A stretch of DNA of 64,000 nucleotides from Epiperipatus broadwayi (GCA_028023455.1 JAQFVV010000036.1:8431576-8495575), one strand, 5' to 3'. Numbered from the stretch's first letter, positions 35,140 to 47,770 are shown. Numbers and translations are program-made. Notes: generated by a model not told the origin, from the sequence alone.

Positions 35140-35775
35140 ATTACATCACCACAGTTCTCATACTCAAACAAACTATTAGATATTCAGTATTTTGTTGTCA
35201 AGGCAACACTGCAATTAAGCAATTGAGATTAAATCTACTTAGAACTTTAAATAAACTTCATTACAATAGGCAAAACCGAACTGTTTGAAGATAGATTAAT
35301 AAACAATTATTTTAACAATATTTCAAACAAACTAATATTTAATACTTGAAATATAATGAATCATAAGTAGCTAACTTCTTGCTGTATGTAATTTATATTA
35401 ATATAGTTTTTTTTTTTTCATATATCAAATGCATTGACTGGGAAGCGTACCTAGGCCAACTGCTTGGAAGGTAGCTATGCTAACTGCTAGGCCACCAATG
35501 CTTGATATTTAAAAATATTGCAATTTAGTTTATTGGAAAGATTGTAAAAATGATTATTTATTAATCTATCTTCAAACAGTTTATTTTTGTTTATTGCAAT
35601 AAAATTTATTTAAATTTTCCGGCAGATTTAATTTCAATATGTTTCAGTAATTGTTTTCAATTACAGTTTTTATAAGAGTAGAAAGAGTATTTCCATTTAC
35701 TGCCTAATTGTAGTGCTATTGTGACATTCTATTGGTTTGTTTAATCGTGAGAGCTGTGGTAATGCCATGTGTGTA
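35140..35775. repeat. Large foldback with a tRNA-SINE in its loop
   Basis: The left arm (35145-35330) and right arm (35520-35775) are diverged inverted copies. Matching blocks include CACAGTTCTCATACTCAAAC with its complement near 35740, and AAACTGTTTGAAGATAGATT in both arms (35575 and 35279). A minus-strand tRNA-SINE occupies 35407-35503. Confidence 0.7.
35407..35503 (-). repeat. tRNA-derived SINE (minus)
   Basis: The minus strand has GCATTGGTGGCCTAGCAGTT, the anticodon region CCTTCCAAGC (same UCC-type loop as at 24471), a diverged B box, GTCAATGCATTTGATA and an A-tail (T-run 35407-35418). Confidence 0.75.
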
Positions 35776-36345
35776 TAATCACCAATTAGCTGTTGATATG
35801 GTTTGATATATATATATATATAAGCATAATATCTACCAAATATAAATTACTATAGAGGTAAATATAAATTGATATAAATTTTATATTATCAAACCCATAC
35901 TTCAGTCTATCACTGAAAAGTTAAAACACAGATATACAGAATAATGTTTATCAGCTGTGCTAAATCAGTTCTAAGACCATCATCACAATTCAGTAGCAAG
36001 ATGATTTTAATAAACAAATAATTTTATATATTACTTTTTGGTGTTAAAGATTATAATCTTATTGCTATTATCAGCAGTAAAAATACTGCCATGATTTTCA
36101 TGTTTTATTTAATCAGTCTAAAACAATTAAAATAGAATATATGATATAATTAAAAAAACCTTGAGTAGAATAGGAAAATATCTGATTGCTATGTCTTTGA
36201 AGTTCAAATGTTTATACAATTGAATGCATTTTCAGGTAACTGAAGATTTACAAATAAATTTTAATATTTTTCAGATACCTAATATATAGTTAATCAGTCA
36301 CTAATAGCATTTAAAAAAATATTTTACAATAAATGCTTTGATTTA
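35776..36345. other. Gene-free stretch
   Basis: A short (TA)n at 35811-35822; nothing else recognised. Confidence 0.4.
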
Positions 36346-36349
36346 ATTA

Positions 36350-36575
36350 CTGTGTAGTAAAAAAACAAAAAATAATTGTTTTCTTCAACTACAATTAGTG
36401 TTTTAATATTTAACTTGAAATATAAATATGGGATGCCCAGAAATTAATTAATTCAATCATCAGTTGTAAAAATTAGTAATTGAATTAATTAATTCTTGGA
36501 AAACCCACACTTCTATTTCAAGTTAAATGTAAACATCTAAAGAAAACAATTATTTTATGTTTTTTGGTGCATGGT
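36350..36575. repeat. Foldback element with about 95-bp arms
   Basis: Inverted arms 36358-36455 and 36478-36572. AAAAAATAATTGTTTTCTT and AATTAATTAATTC blocks face their complements across a 22-bp spacer. No ORF. Confidence 0.7.
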
Positions 36576-36796
36576 AGATAAAAGTGTTATACAGGGCTGC
36601 AATGTATTGCTCAAAAAAAGAAGACTATATTAAACAAAAAAAGATGTAATAATCAATGAATTAAAAAATAATTGTTTCCCTGTACATATTATTAAAAGAA
36701 GTATTGAAAAAATAGAGTATAAGATAAATAAAAATGAAAAGAGTGAAAGAAAAAAGAAAGATGAAAATAGATATATAGGAATAAAATAATATTATA

Positions 36797-37135
36797 GTGA
36801 ATAAGTTTAATAAAATTATAAAGAAGATTAATAAAAAATGCAAAAATATAATTACTACTGCTAAAAAAAGAGAAAACCTATTAAATTTAATGGAAAATAA
36901 ATACATAGGATATAATAAAGATAATAAAGAAATAATTAATGGAGTATATGCGATAAAATGCAAACAATGTTTAGATAGTGGATTAATAGCAAATATGAGG
37001 GAGAAATAAAAAATTCTATAAAAACAAGATTAAAACAACATATAATAAATCACTAATATATATATACATATGAGGAAACAGGATTACATAAAGTTCAATA
37101 AAAATGATGTTACTTACATACAGACAATATTAAAG
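36797..37135 (+). pseudogene. Penelope-like element remnant, GIY-YIG endonuclease region
   Basis: The frame reads KCKNIITTAKK, then NGVYAIKCKQC near residue 47. This corresponds to the G-V-Y-x-I-x-C-x-x-C motif that opens the GIY-YIG endonuclease of Penelope-like retroelements. After a frameshift, K-T-R-L-K-Q-H (about 37022-37045) matches the K-T-R-x-x-x-H motif of the same domain. The strict Y-I-G is lost (C-L-D-S-G follows the Cys pair). The reverse transcriptase is not visible upstream. I infer an inactive C-terminal fragment. It sits between a foldback and a LINE. Confidence 0.65.
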
Positions 37136-37539
37136 AAAGGAAAAGAAGGAATACTAATAAGAAAGATAAAATCAAAATTTAATAGGGATTCCAGAATAAG
37201 GATGAGATTGATATAGATATAGTTCTTAAATAAGATATATAGAGTTAAATATATAAAGAGAGAATTATTTATAAATGAATTATGAGTTGTAAAAAATGGT
37301 TGGTTACATAGGAGTATACACATGGGCATATTTGTAGATATTACGTATTGGGAAAAACTTTGCATAATGTTTGCATATAAAGAAGTATATTTATAAGAGA
37401 ATTACATAATAATAATAACAAAAGTTAAAGTGTAAATATATATATATAAATAAACTGTAGTAGTTATAGATATATTTAGTTTAAATAATAGATAATAGAG
37501 GGAGATAGGGTATAAGATAATTTAAAATAGTAATGGGAA
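37136..37539. other. Probable PLE trailer, no gene
   Basis: AT- and purine-rich sequence continuing from the PLE fragment. No open frame that I trust. Confidence 0.35.
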
Positions 37540-39420
37540 TATACAATTTACAAAAAATGAACTGAATGAGGCAAGCAAGAAATTGAAAGGTGGAAAGGCA
37601 AGTGGTTTGTATGGATGGGCAGCATAAATGTTAATGAATTTAGGGCAGAAGGTAAAATTAAAACTATTATCATGTTTTAATAAGATGGCACAGAAGAAAT
37701 ATTTTTCTGGTAATTGGAGTAATACAAGAGGAAGACTATTATTTAAAGGGAAGGGTAAGGATTATAGAAAGTTAAACAATTTCAGACTGAGAGTGGTAAC
37801 GTCAGTGTTATATAAAGTTTTCTCATATATGGTGGCTGGAAGAGTTGCAAAATGGATGGAAGAAAATAATATAGTGGGAGAAATGCAAGGACATTTTCAA
37901 TCAGATAGGAGTATAGGAGATAGTTTATTTGTAGTTACACAACTTGTGGATATGAATAGGAATACAGGTAGACAGTTACATATGGTTTTTATCGATATAG
38001 AGAAGGCATATGATAGAGTAAATAGAAATAGATTATGGGTAAGTTTAGTAAATTTGGGAATGGGCGGAGCTTTAGTGGATATTATTAAAAAAATATACGA
38101 AAATAATTACTATACGTATCAATTAGGGAATATAGAATCAGTTAGTTAAAAATGTGGAACTAAGGCAAGGAATGCCCTATGTCACCTGTTTTGTTTTTGT
38201 TATATTTGAGAGAAATGGAGAGAGCAATAGAAAGGCTAGGAAGAGGGGTAGAGATACCATTAATAGGTGGTAAGGGAGTATAGACATTGTCAGGTCTTTT
38301 ATTTGTGGTTGATGTTTTTTTGTGTACAGAAAGAAGGGAAGATATAGAAGTTATGCTGAGGACATGTGCAAAGGTGGGTAAAGAAATGGGGATTAAATTT
38401 AGTGAAGAAAAATCAAAAGTAATGATGATTAATACTGGGAAAGAGAAGACAAATTTTTACTGGGGTTATAAAGTTAAGTGTGGTGAATAGACATAACTAT
38501 TTGGGAATTGACTTAAGTAATCAGAGAAATTATTGGACAAAAGGGAGAAAAAAATGATAAATGAAGCAGAGAAAAGAAAAGGACTGATAAAGAAATTAAC
38601 AGTGTTCTCATATAATAAATATGTAGCTAGAATTATATGGAAGAGAGTGGCAGTAGTTGCAGAAGTGTGGACGGCAAAGGAGTTAATTCAAGAAGAAATA
38701 GGATGGTGAAGTTTTTATATGAGATGCAAAAAGCAAAATGAAAATGTTCAGTAGATTGCAGTTTATGGATAATAAAAGGAATAGCCAAAATAGTATTTAA
38801 TTGGATTATAAATAAAGGAGAGGCAACTAGATAGATGATAAAGGTAATACAATATGCAGAAGATTTAGATTAAGAATTTATGTCAGTATACTTCTACAAA
38901 AGGTGGGATGATTGTGTTAGGAGATTTGTTGAGTGTTGCATTAATAAAGAATAGGGAGTTGGAGAGATGAAGAACTAATATGGAGAGTAAAAAGAGTTTA
39001 AATATTTATAGAAATAAACAGAATATTGGGTGTGAGTTAATTTATGATAATAGCAAGGAAAGAAGTTTATTGTTTAAGGCTTGAACAGGATCTTTAGCGG
39101 TTAATTGAATGTAAATGTCTGAAAGCAGAAAGGGTACAAATAATGAAGTTGTGGAAAAATAAATATGAACAATTATACAGAAAGTGACTTATTGGTTTTT
39201 ATGCTGGGTTTGGGAAAAGATAAGAGGTTTTAGTTATAAAGGCCATGGAGTTAACAAAGGTTATGTGTAAATGGGATGTAGCAGGATAGCGAAGAATATA
39301 GAAAAACTTGGGGTGGAGAATGGAAAAGGAAGTCAAAGTGACTAACAGGTTTCTCTGGGCATAGTTGCTAAGAGATTCCTGAGTCTGTATAAGGAGAAAT
39401 CACAGTGCATCACATCACAT
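37540..39420 (+). pseudogene. LINE reverse transcriptase, decayed copy (plus)
   Basis: The RT domain begins with KKLKGGKASGL (37582 onward). It continues through KDYRKLNNFRLRVVTSVLYK, MQGHFQSDRSIGDSLF and motif A HMVFIDIEKAYDRVNR with the catalytic Asp (about 37980-38025). Motif C is damaged: LLFVVDVFL where F-A-D-D is expected (about 38296). A stop precedes GTKARNALCHLF. Past 38570 it aligns with the second copy at 52.7-54.0 kb but has lost about 100 bp. The 3' end is (CATCA)-rich at 39404-39420. I cannot assign the clade; an I/CR1-like lineage is likely. No endonuclease domain was found upstream. Confidence 0.85.
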
Positions 39421-39454
39421 TAAATTTTTATTTTTATTTTGGAAAGATTAAAGT

Positions 39455-39965
39455 AAACAGGTAAAACTCTCCATACATTATTGCTCAGTGCAAGACAGAG
39501 TAATAATCACATGATCACCATTTAATATGTATAGTGAGTTTTGTCTGTTTTAATAACAGAGTAATCAACAGATGCCAATCCCCATCTAATGCCTACTCAT
39601 CCAATATCAGACTAGTTTCTGGCTTGTGGCCTTCATCAGTGAGGAACCTTGGATATGAGAGCACTACACCTAGATCTTAGGATCTAATGCAACCTACTAT
39701 CAGCCATCTTTTATCTCAATGACAAAACTATGGGTCTTAAATTGAAAACAATTACATTTTCAATCCAAGCTCAATTAGCTTATATAGTCATATAGGTCTG
39801 AACTCAGTCCAGTACCCATACATTTTGGTGTCTTTGGTTCTTTAATAACCATAGCCACCACTATCCTATTAGGCAGAATTGGTTTTAAGCCAATAAATAT
39901 CACACAACAGTTATAAGCTAGCATAAGAAATGGTGATCATGTGATGTTTATTGGCTTAAAGATTA
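39455..39965 (-). repeat. PLE-like terminal repeat, copy A3
   Basis: Shares AAAACTCTCCATACA, CTACTCATCCAATATCAG and CTTCATCAGTGAGGAA blocks with the copies at 27140 and 28190. The minus-strand hammerhead core is TCCTCA (39645-39640), CTGATGA (39639-39633), GGC/GCC helix II with an A-A mismatch, GAAA (39619-39616), then C-TA-GTC. Helix I is broken because the 3' strand is TGATA rather than TGGGGA. Confidence 0.65.
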
Positions 39966-42900
39966 AAGTAAGCTGGGTAAATTAAAGATTACTATTTATA
40001 GGTTATAGATATTATAAAAAATAAGAATAGATATAAAGTATTATTTTTAACAGAAGAATGAATAAGTTAATAATAGATATTATATGATTTAAAAATTAAA
40101 AAGAATATTAATAACTGAAATAATGTTGAACTGACAATTATATAAATATAAAATTATTAATATCACTGAGGTGGAGCTAATAAGAATAAAGGTTAAGTTT
40201 ATAAGGAATAGAAGTAATTAGGAGATTATTAAAAATCAATAATACATTTAGATTAATAGTTATTTTTGAATATGTATGCATACAGTTAGGAATACACATA
40301 TATAATTTATATTTATTTTCCTATGTTGTATTTATATTGTATATTTTATTTTATATTAACTGGATTATTTTATTTGGGTTTGATTATATTTATTTCTGTT
40401 TAATTATGTATTGTTATAAATTTTATGTTGTTTTTAGTTTTTTATCGTTCACATTTTTTTAATGGTATTATGTATATAGTTATGTATTTTATTTTGTTCA
40501 TTATATCATAGCTCTGAAGAAGATTGCAGGTTTATCAAAATGTAAGGTGTATGTATATATGTACAATAAAGGATTTTGCTAAAAAGTGTTGAAAGTGGTT
40601 TGTATAAATTGTATTTATAAGACATTACAGCAAAATAAAGGAAAGGGTGATTTTGGTAAAATTTCTATAAAGTGTTATTAGAAAATATTTTGTATATGTA
40701 TAATTTTAAAATTTTTAGTATTGAGATCTTTTTCATAATTATTCCAATTTTAATTAATATGAAAATTAAAAACAGTATTGCAGTATATGTAATATTTGAA
40801 AGAAAATCAAACATTAAAAATAGATCCCTAGAACCATGTGGCTTACTCATTGTTATGTCATATTTGATACCAATAAATACAGTGTCTTTAAAAAAAATAA
40901 TAAAATGTGTAATAATATTTATTTAAATGTTTTTAAATTTTTATCTATAAGAACTGCAATAAAATTTGGCAATATGATATTTTTCAGAGTTGTGGATTAT
41001 GACTTCATCATTTCACAATATTGTTAGTATCCAAAGCTAACTTAACCTTTATTCTAGTTATATATAAAGTGTATAAATTGTAAATAAAATACACATCAGC
41101 TTATATAAGATATGACTTTTTTTAAATGTGAATCATTCTTCATCTACCTGGAAACAACAATTGTATTACCTGTGTTTTCATATGTTGTGTGTCAAATATA
41201 ATGTAAATTTATTATTTTATATATAAGTTAATACTAATATATAATTTGCTATTAATAAAGTTTATTTTACAAAAAAATTAATTCCAATATTATTTTGTTT
41301 TTTAAATACTTGGATATTTTTATTATTATTCCAAGTCAACATTTAAAAAGGAGATTATAAAGTATACCTACAGTCTGTATTTGTGTGCATAAAAATGTTT
41401 ACATTATTGTTCAGTTTATGAAGAAAGTGTTTTATAAAAATCAAGCTTTACAATCAAGAGAAAATAAAATTTAATCCATTTAAAAAAAACAAAACAACTT
41501 ATATAATCAAGATTTGTTTAGTTTCTATTTTAGTTGAGCATTAATACTCTTTAGTCTGAGATTTAAAAAATATATATATATACCCTCTCTTGTACATCAT
41601 TGAAAACTTACTGAATCAATATCAATGTGTTTGAAATTCAAAATGCCAACATCTTTACAATAAACAAATAGAAGTACCACTCTAAAATATTTGTCATAGT
41701 ATTTTCATTGATATCTAACACAAAATTTAAAGGAAATCCATTGGATAGAACAATATTAAAATTTGATTACAAAATTTATTTTAAACAAACAAAGAAATAT
41801 AATTTCTAATTTAAATAAAAGCATTTAAAATGGGTATTTAGTTATTTTTAGTTATAAAATAAAAACAGACAATCACAAAACACTTAATAATTAGCCATTG
41901 ATTAGCGTGGTAATGCGTTTCTTTACCATTCGTTTAATTGACTGATGTTGGAAGTGTGTTAATCTAGCAGTAAGTTATTAAAGATTGCTTTATTTTTTAA
42001 TTATATATATATATTAATACTTTTAATCACACTAAATAATTTTTATTGTTGATCAAATATGTAACATTTATAAATATAAATATTTTACAAAACAATCGCC
42101 TCCTAGTAATGTATTCAGACAACTGTTTTGTGATATAAATATAAATGGGAATTTTTATATAATAATCTAGATCAAATTTCCAGCTACGATGAAATCAAAT
42201 CAATGATCAATGCTGTGATCTAATAATAACAATAGTATTTGAGTTACAAAGCAAATCATTTTCAATTCAATATGCAAATTATTAACAGAATTATTAATTA
42301 AATATAGATACCATAAATATATAAGAATTTGAATTATAATAATTCAATTTTCACAAGATTCTCCCACAGAGAGGTATGCACATTAATTTAAAGATTTTCA
42401 TGGATTTACAAATGCACATATTAAAATACAAATGGGAATTTCTGTGTAAAAATCTATATATGTTTCAGCTATACTGTAACCAAGGCAACAAGAAATAAAA
42501 CCTGGTAGTACAAGCTGAAATTAGGTAGTCCTCTAATAATACACTTAAAATGGTTTAGACAAATAAATTGCTGAAGTATTATTAATTATTACCTCACAAT
42601 TTTCACTTATAAAATGGATACAGTTATCTTTTACTATTTGATGTCATTCCCCAAGTTTTCATGAGTTTTTATCTGATCATGCCATCCGTTAAGCAAATTA
42701 TTTCATTTGTTAATAAAGGTAGTCTCTTTATTTCTCTGTTTTATTATTTTCTTCATGCGATATTTTAACTTTATCCAAATCAAATACATATTGTGCTCTA
42801 ATTAAGTTCAGAAAATTTGGAGCATTATTATTTTGCATTAAATCAAAAATTATTGTGATTTGTATACTTAGTTATTGCATTTATTGTTTGCATTTAAATA

Positions 42901-43059
42901 ATGAGTGATTAATGGAAGATGTGAATTGAGATTATTGTTTAATATGGCAACGATAAGTTGAAACCCAACAATAAGTGTGATGCAATAGTATATTTACAAT
43001 TTAAAAATATTATACATCACATTAATCTATTTTATAAAATTTTCTGCTCATTCATTGAT
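39966..43059. other. Long gene-free stretch
   Basis: A short relic of the CTGAAGAAGATTGC family is at 40512-40560, followed by AATAAAGGATTTTG. Open frames at 40665-41027 are AT-rich, overlap on both strands and lack domains. Nothing else supported. Confidence 0.45.
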
Positions 43060-43121
43060 ATAGTTGAAAAATGTTGAGATCTCTTGCTTATCTGACAAGG
43101 ATAGATTTATATATATATATA

Positions 43122-43720
43122 TTAAGAGCATGCCAATGAGCTCCAAACAAGCTTTTTTTATTTTATTTATGACAAATGCTACTACAAGAGAAGGCATTCA
43201 AATCATTTTTATCTTGGATTGTCCCCATCCCCAGACCGGTTTCGACCTATGGGTCTCTTCAGTGAGGAGTTGGGACATTAGATTCAAAAAAACAACTCAA
43301 GCTAAGCATTTATCTAAAATTAATTGTCAAGAAGAAGATCTGAAACTTTTAGACATCTACATGTCTTTAAAGTCAGCTCTCCAACTGAAAAAATCATATG
43401 GGCCTGAACTTAATTCAGATACTCCATATATTAGTAGACTTAGCCATTTAATTTAGCCAAAGCCCCAACAGCAAAATAATAATAGTAATAATAAAAAGTC
43501 AGATGTCACATGACATATATAGCTTGCATTTACAAATATGTAATATTAACTGGTCCGGGGATGGGGACAATCCAAGATAAAAATGATTTGAATGCCTTCT
43601 CTTGTAGTAGAATTTGTCATAAAAAAAAGCTTGTTTGGAGCTCATTGGCATGCTCTTAATATTACATATTTGTAAATGCAAGCTATATATAAGTCATGTG
43701 ACATCTGACTTTTTATTATT
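43122..43720. repeat. Nested palindrome carrying an intact hammerhead core
   Basis: Outer unit: 43122-43240 (AGAGCATGCCAATGAGCTCC through the ribozyme) faces its inverted copy at 43552-43652. Inner unit: 43492-43550 (GTCAGATGTCACATGACA) faces 43655-43713. The right-hand copy begins exactly within the ribozyme (AACTGGTC). Between the arms is 43280-43455, containing an open frame with QEEDLKLLDIYMSLKSALQL, possibly part of a PLE reading frame. Confidence 0.75.
43228..43268 (-). ncRNA. Hammerhead ribozyme, minimal type I
   Basis: Minus strand, 5' to 3': TCCTCA (43268-43263), CTGAAGA (43262-43256), helix II GACC/GGTC with CATA loop (43255-43244), GAAA (43243-43240). Helix III has two pairs, A-T and C-G, around a CG loop. 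The cleavage triplet GTC is 43236-43234, followed by TGGGGA (43233-43228), which pairs with TCCTCA as helix I (one G-U). Every conserved core base is present, with N7 = A. Predicted cut between 43234 and 43233. A two-pair helix III is the form described for PLE hammerheads, which are thought to act as dimers. Confidence 0.82.
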
Positions 43721-43979
43721 ACTATTGTATATATAATATGTAAGATCAGACTATTTATTTTAGATAGAAATTAGTGATTTTAAATTTAAATTTGCACCAT
43801 TGATACCAAAATTTACTCATTTAATACACACACATCACATATAAAATATTTAATAAACTTTAAAACATAAACATTAATAACAGAGAAATTCAATATTAAA
43901 TATTCAAAATTATCCCAAATTCACAACTCAATCATACTAGCCAAAAACAAAACAAAACTCTAAAACACAACCAATGGTT

Positions 43980-44330
43980 TCACTAGTACAAGAAGACTTC
44001 TCAAGTGTAAAGAACTACAAAATAATGTCTTTAAACTAAACATTACCCATAATTCCACTTACCTCCCATACACCCTTAATGTTAAAAGAACTTAAATAAG
44101 TTAATTGCTTCAGAATCATAAATTTTTATAATAAAGATTCTCTAATTTTTTTAATTTCATTTCTCTCAAAGAAGACAACTTTAGCTTCATCAAAATTAAT
44201 AGTATGGTTTTTATCTTTTTCATGGATATATAAAGCAGAACTAAGATATTATTTTTAAGATATCTATTTCTAACCCTACTTTTATGTACCTTTATTCTTT
44301 CTTTTAAGCTACATTACTTTCAGAAGCATT
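43980..44330 (-). pseudogene. Penelope-like element remnant, GIY-YIG C-terminal region
   Basis: On the minus strand one frame reads LKERIKVHKSRVRNR (about 44308-44264), matching the L-K-x-R-x-x-x-H-K-x-x-V-R-N segment of PLE GIY-YIG domains. After a +1 shift it reads LYIHEKDKNHTINFDEAKVV (about 44236-44175), matching their H-x-x-x-x-x-H-x-I-D/N-F/W motif. FFERNEIKKIRESL follows. The ORF is broken by the frameshift and by stops soon after. The hammerhead at 43268-43228 lies about 700 bp downstream on the same strand, where a PLE 3' region would be. Confidence 0.75.
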
Positions 44331-45449
44331 TTAGTGACTATCTTCAGCTAAATGTATATGTATTACATGATTTACTAAAGTTGTAAAGTGTATTTAATTT
44401 TTAATGGTAAACAATATAAAAAGGTTAATATATAGCAAAATGAAATGACAGTCAACAGACTGGATACAAAATAATTGAAAACAACATAAAAAGGATCACA
44501 ATAAAATGGGAGATTTATTGAATTGACTATTTATTAAAAAAAATTGTTTTGAAAATACATATATAGAGAAATAATGGTAAGCTCTTTTTAAAAAATAAAT
44601 CATTAATAAATAATATCAAGAAGAAATAGATTCACAGTTTAAAGAGGATACTTTGATGAGATTATTTCCGTAACTTGATTGCAACGAAAGATTTGATTAT
44701 GTTTAATTCAAAATTATGTTGTTTTTAATAAAATGAAGAAACCTGAATCTTTAAGTATATAAATGATAAGCATCTTATATTGAGTACATAAAGAATATAC
44801 TTAAAATTGTCAGTGCAATATTTTTTATCATGCAAAATTTAATTTAAAATTTTGAATATTGGCAGTCATAAATACTAAAATTTTGGGCAGAAGTAGTGAC
44901 TGTGAGTCAGCAGTGACACTTGGCCATTGCTGACCTTTGTTTGACACCTATTTAGTAGAATTTAGTCATTTTAATATTTATGGCTAAAAGCATAATTAAA
45001 TTTATTATTAATTCTTTATATGTGTCTATATTTCTTAGAATTTTTTTATTCTTTAAACAGTAAGTTTATATTTTTGCCAACAGATGGTAGATTATTGGCA
45101 TTTTTTTTTTAGTTTAGCATTAAATAATAAAATTTTTATTTACCTCAAATAAGTTTAATACTAAGGAATGTTATAAAACATAAGTTTGACTTCTTATAAA
45201 AGAAGGAAAATTGCAATATGATATAAAGAAGTTCAAATTAGAAAGACCAGACTCTTGAACAGATGTCATGCACTCATGCTATGTCTTCAGTCTAGGTTCA
45301 TATAGCCAATCAGCTGAAAATCCAATAGGTATTTAGATACTTTTAGCTAGAAAGTAAAGCAAAAATAATCCTGGCAAGTAATGCCTTATTTTGAGGTCTT
45401 TGATCTACAATGGATAATTTACTGTAAGAGTAAAGTTTTGGTGTAAATG
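44331..45449. other. Gene-free stretch
   Basis: It may contain further decayed PLE upstream sequence, but I could not read any RT motif. No other feature. Confidence 0.4.
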
Positions 45450-45453
45450 TCTT

Positions 45454-45554
45454 GCATTGGTGGTTGAGAGGTCAGCATGACTGCCTTGCATTTTCAGGCA
45501 GTTGCCTGGGTTGCGGGTTCGCATCCCGGCCGATGCTATGACACTTAAAAAAAA
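45454..45554 (+). repeat. tRNA-derived SINE (plus)
   Basis: GCATTGG (45454-45460) and CCGATGC (45530-45536) form the acceptor stem. GGTTGAGAGGTCAGC is the D-arm/A box and GCGGGTTCGCATCCCGGC is a perfect T-arm/B box. An insertion (about 10-20 nt) enlarges the anticodon/variable region. The tail is TATGACACTT plus A-run. Same subfamily as 59834-59946. Confidence 0.8.
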
Positions 45555-47455
45555 TAGTATTGTTAAATGTATAAGAAAGTTGGAAATAGTATCATGTGTA
45601 TTATACACAGTAATGAGATACCTACAAAGTCTACTTTTACAAATAATATTTAATCATGCAAAACTTGTACTGTTCAAGTTAATATGAAAGAGTAAATACA
45701 ATACAATAAGACTCGAGAGTACTGAGCTAGTTTTCAGCAAATTGCTGCCAGAATCGTAGTGCTAACACTAACTGCGTCATTAAAAATAAGTATATATTGT
45801 GAAGATAGATATGCAAATAAAACGCAGTATGTAAATTAGAGGTTCCATTTTTTTGACAATGGAATGCAAGAATCTTTTTTATTAATGGAATGAAGATGTA
45901 TAATTTTCAAGATTAATTTTATTCATCTAAAGTTGTTTATTCAAATTTATACTATGTTTCTTTGATGAAAATCATTATTTAAAAATGTGTTTTTAAAATA
46001 AATTGTAAATAGTACTAAGGTCGCAGTATAAAAAATTAAGCAATGACCAAAGCTTTTTTGATAAATGTTATAACAACCTTACTATTTTATTGAAATTTCT
46101 CCTCCCCTTAATTAGACAATAGATTTGCATTATAAGCAAATTGAATCTAAGACCCTCCTGAGTAATTTAAATCTATGGATAAAAATGAAAGTAAATTATA
46201 GAAAGAGAGAATATATACATATTCTTATGTTTTAATTTAAAAATTAGTACTATACACATTAAATCGTAAAGAAAAAAATACAATTGACACACACAAACTT
46301 ATTGAGACATTACAAATCTGGTTTTTCTTTTAATGCACTTCTGAACTTTTAACCCTTTCTCAGATAGATTTGCCATGACAACAATGATTCTGCAATTAAG
46401 ACATGCAAGTTTCATGATAATGCATAGCAGTATTGCATTATTTTTAATGCTTGTACTATATTTTTAAATTGAGTATTTGAAATCTAATGGTAGTGATTGT
46501 CTAATTTAGTTTTACTTTTTCCTTCTAGATGGCAGTTGTAATTACAAAATAAGACAAAAGTGAGAGTTATTGTTGTGGAGAAAGAGGTTTTTTTAAATTT
46601 TTCTTTCACAGTTAATTCCTTTGTTTCACAAATATTTTCACTATTTTGAAATATATTTTTAATAAATATGAAATATATTTTATTTTTATAATTATATATA
46701 TATTTTAAAGTATAAATTCGTGATGAAGAGTAAAAAAAAATTTTTTTGCATTAATATAGTAAAAGCAGATTTTTTAAAATTTTATTTGAAATATATTTTT
46801 ATTATTTTAGTAAAATCTAAAGATGTTTTTAATTAATTATGCTTAAAAATAATTTTATTTTGCTACAAACTGTATTTAAACAGAAGTCCATGTATATAAA
46901 AAAAATATTATACTGTTTAACTTTTAACATAGTTACTTTTAATTATTAGGAAAAGATTAAAACAATAAATTTATTATACAGCTTTTTTAATTTAGCAATT
47001 CATTTAGCATAAGAAAGATTCTTTCCGAAAATAGGTAATTGGAAATTGATAAACAAACGGAAAGTAATGGCAACCTATAAATTGAGGTATCATTTTTTTA
47101 TTAAAAAAATTACATCATTTAAAATGTTTTTATTATACATTATACTTATCATCAGATTCATTAATTCAATTTTTTTAAATCTTAAGTTTTATTTTTTTAC
47201 ATCAGGGTTTCAGATTTCTTTATATATTTTGAATTTGGGATTATGAATTAAATTTTTTGCCCTAGGAACAAATGGAGCTTACTATCTGAGATAATGCTGT
47301 ATTATATATATGTATATGCACACATTTTTGAAAATAATATATACTTTTTGCACCAATAATAAATGTAATGAAAAATAATGTTAAAAGGCAAAAGATACAA
47401 TATCAAAACAATTCTGTTATCTCTTTTCAATTATGTCAGTATAAGCTAGAATATT
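45555..47455. other. Gene-free stretch
   Basis: AT-rich. The small frame at 47046 is hydrophobic and AT-driven. Nothing recognised. Confidence 0.45.
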
Positions 47456-47459
47456 TAAT

Positions 47460-47770
47460 AGATACCAGATGATAATGCTTAATAAATATTTATCCATTGC
47501 TGTCTTTCCCCATATCTTCAGACAAGTTAGCTTAGAACTTTCATCAGTGTGGAGTTTTGGATCTGGGAGTGGTGAACCTGGATTTTGGAACTGAATGCAC
47601 CTTTATTTACTTCTTTGGTTTATTATTAAATTATCAGCCAAAATGTTTTCAATTTAAGCCAATTTTCTTATATAGCTATATGGATTTGAACTCAACACAA
47701 TAAAAATTTATTAATGCTTATTATCTGCCATTTATTGGTTATTTGAACTGACACTATATAATGCAACTGG
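47460..47770 (-). repeat. PLE-like terminal repeat, decayed copy A4
   Basis: The minus strand has CACACTGATGAAAGTTCTAA with helix II AAGTT/AACTT, but the GAAA is lost (CTTGTCTGAAG follows). Neighbouring blocks TCAGCCA...TTTCAATTTAAG and ATATAGCTATATGGAT are shared with 39715-39800. Confidence 0.55.

Noticed and set aside
36661-36963. 100-codon minus-strand ORF rich in Phe, Leu and Ile, resembling a membrane protein
   Set aside because: It is the complement of the Lys/Asn-rich PLE frame on the plus strand; the hydrophobicity comes from the AT-rich antisense.
40665-41027. Overlapping ORFs on both strands
   Set aside because: Low-complexity AT-rich translations overlapping in opposite strands; no family signature.
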